A stretch of DNA of 64,000 nucleotides from NCBI RefSeq assembly GCF_020520425.1, contig NC_079487.1, positions 53,854,719 to 53,918,718 on the forward strand, in the 5' to 3' direction. The position numbers were made by a program, and so were the translations under genes. A model generated the notes under the pieces. It was not told the DNA's origin and searched no databases. It saw only the letters and a program-made list of their open reading frames with translations. Positions within the stretch are counted from its first letter, which is position 1. Each line of letters opens with the position of its first letter. This stretch comes from Spinacia oleracea. Its lineage: Eukaryota; Streptophyta; Magnoliopsida; Caryophyllales; Amaranthaceae. This document shows positions 57,414 through 64,000 of this stretch, piece by piece.

Positions 57414-58789
57414 TGTTAGGTTATGATACATATGAACAACATAAATCATGCGGAAAAACCTATATGCCAGGTTTCAAATTAATTGCACATAATCAAATAA
57501 TTAGTCTAGGATGCATACACTTTGTAGCGTGCCCTCCTTAGCTGCGCCCGAACCGAACAAGAACAAGTCTTTAGGACTCCAAGTGTCGTCCCTCCGTAGA
57601 AAGTCCACAGCACGTCCAGATCCGCCTTAAGATTGACCAACTAGAATCGCCCTTAAGGTACTAGAGATTTTCGGCTAATATGGGCAACAATATGACTGAA
57701 TTTTGCTCAAAATGTCACTCTGAATACTTGAAAAACTCGTCCATAAATTGTGAACCTAGGGACATATTTATAGGGGTATGGAAAGGGAATTGGAATCCTA
57801 TTAGGATACTAATTAGCTTAATTAAAAATTTATTATCTTTTAAACTAATTCTATCTATTAGGATTAGGAATTAATCATTGAACGAATCCCATTAGATTTA
57901 GAATTTGTATCGAACAAAAACGCACACGAGCATGAGCATGCCGCACAGCCCACGCAAGCCTTGCGGCCCACGCGAGCAGCGCAGCTCGCAGCCCACCTGT
58001 GCGCGCGCCTTGGCCCACTGGGCCTGGCGTGGCCTTGGCTGCCTGGTGTTGGAGCGCTTGGCTTGCTGGACGCGGGCCTGGCTTCGTGCTGGGCCTTCGT
58101 CTAGCAAGTCTCGTCCGATGCTAATTCGTACGACGCGCTTCCGATTAATTTCCCGATTCCGGAATTTATTTCCGATACGAACAATATTTAATATTTCCGA
58201 TTCCGGAATTAATTTCCGTTTCGAACAAATATTTGATATTTCCGTTTCCGGAATTATTTTCCGATTCCAATAATATTTCCGATTCAACAATATTTCCGTT
58301 TCCGGCAATATTTCCGTTTCCGGCAATATTTCAGATTCCGGCAATATTTCCATTTCCGATAATATTTTCCGATACGTACCATGTTTTCGTTTCCGGCAAC
58401 ATCTACGACTTGGATAATATTTATATTTCCGATACGATCCATATTTCCGTTTCCGGCAATATCATCGTTTCCGGAGTATTCATTGTTTGCCTTTGACGAT
58501 CTCAGCTCCCACTGAAACCAAGATCCGTCGATTCCGAATATCCATAGATGGAGTATTTAATGCCATTAAATACTTGATCCATTTACGTACTATTTGTGTG
58601 ACCCTACGGGTTCAGTCAAGAGTAAGCTGTGGATTAATATCATTAATTCCACTTGAACCGAAGCGACCTCTAGCTAGGCATTCAGCTCACTTGATCTCAC
58701 TGAATTATTAACTTGTTAATTAATACTGAACCGCATTTATTAGACTTAACATTAAATGCATACTTGGACCAAGGGCATTATTTCCTTCA
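57414..58789 (-). repeat. Copia 3' LTR of element A
   Basis: 1376 bp, from TGTTAGGTTATG (left) to the reversed TGAAGGAAATAATG (right). Repeat array about 58137-58470; GC-rich cassette about 57920-58100. Confidence 0.9.
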
Positions 58790-59503
58790 GTCTCCCACTT
58801 GTCCTTAGGGACAAGTGTGCATTTCCTAATTCCTTTGTCGCTCGATGCTTGCTCTTGAACATAAGGTAAGAGTTGTCATCCTTATTATGTCTAGAGGTGT
58901 TTCTCGGTTTCAGAGTTCAACTGATCAAATAAACAGATAATCATAGCCTATGATTCATCCGAGCACGACCATGCATTTTACAGTTTCTAGCTCTCTGAGT
59001 GGCCTTGTACAACTTTTAGCATCTCATCCCGATTTATGGGAGGACAATCCCAATCTTACAATCTTGAGCTTAGACTTCATTTGATAGGTGATTACCTGAG
59101 CGTTGACTTTATAGCCTCCTTTTACGGTGCGACGGTTGACAACGTTAAAGCAAGCAGTTCTCAAACAAGTAATCTCAAATCACTCAGGTATTGAGGATTA
59201 GTGTCTAATAATTTTAATGAAATTTACTTATGACAGATTTTCATCTCTTACAGTAAAGTTTCATAGGTCTGTCCGATACTAGTCTTCCCAAAGTAAGTAT
59301 CTATGCAAATGATTACGACATTGCCATGTCCACATAGTTCAAGAAACAGAACTACTAGTCATCTTGCATTCTAGTCGTCTAACGTTTTCTATGCGTCCAT
59401 CTTTATAGAAAACTCCGATCAGGGACCATTTTCAACTTTTGACATTCAAGTTCACTTGATAGACATTTCTTAGTCACAAGACTGGTCCTGACAGTCTATC
59501 TTG
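57414..59503 (-). mobile_element. Minus-strand Copia element A: 3' LTR and 3' end of the internal region
   Basis: A reversed LTR at 57414-58789 is preceded, in element direction, by the polypurine tract (58790-58806) and the 3' untranslated segment. At 59503 this is cut by the LTR of element B. The rest of A, if it exists, must lie beyond B outside the window. Confidence 0.85.
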
Positions 59504-60888
59504 TATTAGGTTATGATACATATGACACTACATAGATCATGCGGAAACAACCATTAACCCAGGACAACATATTATTTACACATAATCATATAGAATAATT
59601 TAGATGCATACTCTTTGTTGCGTGCCTTCCCTAGCTGCGCCCGAACCGAACAAGAACAAGTCTTTTAGGACTCCAAGTGTCGTCCCTCCGTAGATAGTCC
59701 ACAGCACGTCCGGATCCGCCTTAAGATTGACCAACTAGAATCGCCCTTAAGGTACTAGAAAATTTCGGCACTTTTGAGCAAGATGTGTGTTTTAATTTTC
59801 TCTCAAAAAACTCACTTTTGAATACTTTGAAACTTATGTATAAATTATGACCCCTAGGCCTTTATTTATAGAGTTATGGAAAAGGAATCGTAATCCTAGT
59901 AGGATGCGAATTAATTGGAATTAGAATCCTACATGAATTCTATTTAATTAATTTATCCAATTAGGAATAGAAATTTAATCATACACTGACTCTTGTAGAT
60001 TCAGGAATCACGCATGAGCACAAACTCACACACACACGGCAGCCACAAGGGCTGCCCATGCGCGTGCGAGCAGCAGCCCGCGTAGCACGGCCCACGCAGC
60101 CGTGGCCCTTGGCGCGCGCTGGGCCTGCCTTGCGGTAGGCCTGGGCGCTGCCTTGGCTGGGCTTGTGGCGCGCATGCTTGCTGGGCGATGGCCCCGGCTT
60201 CGTGCTGGGCCTTCGTCCGGCAAGCCTCGTCCGATGCTAATTCGTACGATATGCTTCCGATTAAATTTCCATTTCCGGAATCTATTTCCGATACGAACAA
60301 TATTTAATATTTCCGATTCCGGAATTAATTTCCGTTTCGAACAAATATTTAATATTTCTGTTTCCGGAATTATTTTCCGATTCCGGCAATATTTCCGATT
60401 CTGACAATATTTCCGTTTCCGGTAATATTTCCGATTCTGGTAATATTTCCATTTCCAATAATATTTTCCGATACGTACCATGTTTCCGTTTCCGGCAACA
60501 TCTACGACTTGGATAATATTCATATTTCCGATACGATCCATATTTCCGTTTCCGGCAATATCATCGTTTCCGGAGTATTCATTTCTTGCCTGTGACGATC
60601 TTAGCTCCCACTGAAACCAAGATCCGTCGGTTCCGAATATTCATAGATGGAGTATTTAATGCCATTAAATACTTGATCCGTTTACGTACTATTTGTGTGA
60701 CCCTACGGGTTCAGTCAAGAGTAAGCTGTGGATTAATATCATTAATTCCACTTGAACTGAAGCGGCCTCTAGCTAGGCATTCAGCTCACTTGATCTCACT
60801 GAATTATTAACTTGTTAATTAATACTGAACCGCATTTATTAGACTTAACATAGAATGCATACTTGGACCAAGGGCATTATTTCCTTCA
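59504..60888 (-). repeat. Copia 3' LTR of element B
   Basis: 1385 bp. The left terminus reads TATTAGG instead of TGTTAGG, so the terminal CA/TG is mutated. Array about 60250-60570; GC-rich cassette about 60030-60230. Confidence 0.9.
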
Positions 60889-61752
60889 GTCTCCCACTTG
60901 TCCTTAGGGACAAGTGTGCATTTCCTAATTCCTTTGTCGCTCGATGCTTGCTCTTGAACATAAGGTAAGAGTTGTCATCCTTATTATGTCCAGAGGTGTT
61001 CCTCGGTTTCAGAGTTCAACTGATCAAATAAACAGATAATCATAGCCTATGATTCATCCGAGTACGGCCATGCATTTCACAGTTTCTAGCTCTCCGAGTG
61101 GCCTTGTACAACTTTTAAGCATCTCTTCCCGATTTATGGGAGGACAATCCCAATCTTGTGATCTTGAGATTAGACTTCGTTTGATAGGTGATTACCTGAG
61201 CGTTGCCTTTATAGCCTCCTTTTACGGTGCGACGGTTGGTCAACGTCAAAGCAACCAGTTCTCAAACAAGTAATCTCAAATCACTCAGGTATTGAGGATT
61301 TAGTGTCTAATAATTTAATGAAATTTACTTATGACAGACTTTCATCTCTTACAGTAAAGTTTCATAGGTCTTGTCCGATACTAGTCTTCCCAAAGTAAGT
61401 ATCTATGCAAATGATTATGACATTGCCATGTCCACATAGTTCAAGAAACAGAACTACTAGTCATCTTGCACTCTAATCGTCTAACGTTTTCTATGCGTCC
61501 AATTTTATAGAAAACTCCAATTAGGGACCATTTTCAACCTTTGACATTCAAGTTCACTTGATAGACATTTCTTAGTCACAGGACTGGTCCTGACAGTCTA
61601 TCTTGAATATATCGTCAAATTGAAGGGACTCATCATTTAATAAACCACAAATTAAATGGAAAAATGAATTCCTTTCATTTATTGTGAATGATTAACCAAT
61701 AATGTTTTACAAAGATTTAAACTCTAAAACTTTAAAACATTAAACAGAGACA

Positions 61753-64000
61753 TCAAAGCCATTCTCCAATATGCTTGATTCCCATAGCTGCAGTGTGCGA
61801 GTTGTGCTTCGCTTGCGGCAGAGGTTTAGTTAATGGATCTGATATGTTGTCATCAGTTCCAATTTTGCTTATCTCGACTTCTTTTCTTTCAACGAACTCT
61901 CGTAGAAGGTGAAATCTACGAAGTACATGCTTGACTCTCTGGTGGTGTCTAGGCTCTTTTGCCTGTGCAATAGCTCCGTTATTATCACAATACAGGGCTA
62001 TTGGTCCTTTAATGGAGGGGACTACACCAAGTTCTCCTATGAACTTCCTTAGCCATATAGCTTCCTTTGCTGCTTCATGTGCAGCAATGTACTCCGCTTC
62101 AGTTGTAGAATCCGCAATGGTGCTTTGCTTAGCACTTTTCCAGCTTACTGCTCCTCCGTTGAGGCAGAAGACAAACCCAGACTGTGATCTGAAATCATCT
62201 TTGTCGGTTTGGAAACTTGCGTCCGTATAGCCTTTAACAATTAATTCATCATCTCCACCATAGACCAGGAAGTCATCTTTGTGCCTTTTCAGGTACTTCA
62301 GAATGTTCTTGGCAGCAGTTCAATGCGCCTCTCCTGGGTCTGACTGGTATCTGCTCGTAGCACTGAGTGCGTACGCAACATCCGGGCGTGTACATATCAT
62401 AGCATACATTATTGAACCAATCAATGATGCATATGGAATCCCATTCATTCGTCTACGCTCATCAAGTGTTTTTGGGCACTGAGTCTTGCTTAGAGTCATT
62501 CCATGAGACATGGGTAGGTAGCCTCGCTTGGAGTCCGCCATCTTGAACCTATCAAGCACCTTATTGATATAAGTGCTTTGACTAAGTCCAATCATCCTTT
62601 TAGATCTATCTCTGTAAATCTTGATGCCCAATATGTACTGTGCTTCTCCTAGATCCTTCATCGAAAAACATTTCCCAAGCCAAATCTTGACAGAGTTCAA
62701 CATAGGAATGTCATTTCCGATAAGCAATATGTCGTCGACATATAATACTAGGAAAGCAATTTTGCTCCCACTGACCTTCTTGTATACACAAGATTCGTCT
62801 GCGTTCTTGATGAAACCAAAGTCACTGACTGCTTCATCAAAACGTATATTCCAGCTCCTGGATGCCTGCTTCAATCCGTAGATTGACTTCTTTAGCTTGC
62901 ATACCTTTTTAGCATTCTTTGGATCCTCAAAACCTTCAGGCTGTGTCATAAACACAGTTTCTGTTAAAACGCCGTTTAAGAAAGCAGTTTTGACATCCAT
63001 CTGCCATATTTCGTAATCGTAATATGCAGCGATTGCTAACATTATTCGAATAGACTTTGGCATTGCAACTGGTGAAAAGGTTTCATCGTAATCCACACCG
63101 TGGACTTGCCTGTAACCTTTTGCAACCAATCTAGCTTTGAAAACTTCAAGTTTCCCATCCTTGTCCTTTTTCAGTTTGAAAACCCATTTGCTTCCAATGG
63201 CTTGGTAGCCATCTGGCAAATCGACCAAATCCCATACTTGGTTTTCAGACATGGAGTCTAATTCAGATTGCATGGCTTCTTGCCATTGCTTGGAGCTAGG
63301 GCTCGTCATAGCTTGCTTGTAAGTCGCAGGTTCATCACTTTCAAGTAATAGAACGTCATAGCTCTCGTTCGTCAAAATACCTAAGTACCTTTCCGGTTGA
63401 GATCTATATCTTTGCGATCTACGCGGGGTAACATTTCTAGATTGACCATGATTCTCACCAGATTCTTCTAAAGATCTCTGAGTTTTATCCTGAATGTCAT
63501 CTTGAGCATTCTCTAGAGTTTGTTGTTCGACTCGAATTTCTTCGAGGTCTACTTTTCTCCCACTTGTCATTTTGGAAATGTGATCCTTCTCCAAAAAGAC
63601 ACCATCTCGAGCAACAAACACTTTGTTCTCAGATGTATTGTAGAAGTAATACCCCTTTGTTTCCTTTGGATAGCCCACAAGGATACATTTGTCAGATTTT
63701 GGATGAAGTTTGTCTGAAATTAATCGTTTGACGTATACTTCACATCCCCAAATCTTAAGAAAAGACACATTTGGAGGCTTTCCAAACCATAATTCGTATG
63801 GAGTCTTTTCGACAGCTTTAGACGGAGCTCTATTTATAGTGAGTGCAGCTGTATTTAGTGCATGTCCCCAAAATTCTAATGGAAGTTCGGCCTGACCCAT
63901 CATTGACCTGACCATGTCTAGCAAGGTTCTGTTCCTCCGTTCTGACACACCGTTCCATTGTGGTGTTCCAGGAGGAGTCAATTCTGATAGAATTCCACAT
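61753..64000 (-). pseudogene. Copia pol (integrase end, RT, RNase H), partial, one visible stop
   Basis: The frame enters the window inside integrase (QWNGVSERRNRTLLDM). It continues through the RT domain (ALVDLPDGYQAIGSKW-like region, then QMDVKTAFLNG, and LYVDDILLIG) and RNase H (CDNNGAIAQA, then DNISDPLTKPLPQAKH), ending at 61753. It is open for more than 550 codons. The only visible break is a stop at 62320-62322, between RT and RNase H. It is clearly better preserved than the copy at 49252-53212. Whether gag and the start of pol are intact cannot be seen here. Confidence 0.85.

Larger units (their letters stand above)
59504..64000 (-). mobile_element. Minus-strand Copia element B, nested in A, cut by window edge
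   Basis: 3' LTR 59504-60888, polypurine tract 60889-60905, 3' untranslated segment, then pol from 61753 to the window edge. It enters A at the bases TCTTG (59499-59503). The 5' LTR and gag lie beyond 64000. Confidence 0.85.

Overview
This window looks like gene-poor, AT-rich nuclear DNA from a flowering plant, probably a eudicot. The evidence is two spliced plant genes with GT-AG introns and a dense layer of plant transposons: Ty1/Copia LTR elements, PIF/Harbinger, MULE, hAT, Stowaway-like MITEs, SINEs and an RTE-type LINE relic. I cannot name the species from sequence alone.

Only two host genes are well supported. (1) On the + strand, coding exons between 6962 and 25290 encode a 458-residue G3BP-like RNA-binding protein (NTF2 domain, RRM, RGG tail). 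A probable 5'UTR exon lies near 3084-3268. (2) On the - strand, six exons between 39584 and 32301 encode a 414-residue receptor-like cytoplasmic kinase of the PBL/APK1 type, with an N-myristoylation motif. All splice junctions of both genes keep the reading frame. Introns of both genes are inflated by transposons.

Layout: 1-3080, broken Copia LTR and leader directly upstream of gene 1. 3084-25290, gene 1, whose introns hold a Helitron-like end, a LINE relic, two MULE-like elements (one with a universal-stress-protein-like fragment), five or six hAT-like or Harbinger-like MITEs, several Stowaway-like MITEs and two SINEs. 25291-27014, 3' flank and unidentified AT-rich DNA. 27015-31558, three-level nest of Copia elements including a solo LTR with perfect target duplication. 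32301-39584, the kinase gene. 40515-44959, a complete but mutated PIF/Harbinger element with both of its usual genes. 45276-55485, a complete Copia element (two LTRs, matching 5-bp target duplication) with a mutated gag-pol. 55486-57413, an unidentified repeat. 57414-64000, two further minus-strand Copia elements of the same family, the second running off the right edge with a nearly open pol.

One Copia family supplies at least eight LTR copies or pieces here. Its LTR carries an array of short GGAAATATT/CCGGAAAC-like repeats and a variable GC-rich cassette upstream of a TATA box. I found no CRISPR array, tRNA, rRNA or clearly new gene system. The most notable structures are the repetitive LTR U3, the MULE with a captured gene fragment, the nested LTR geometry and the frame-preserved Harbinger transposase.
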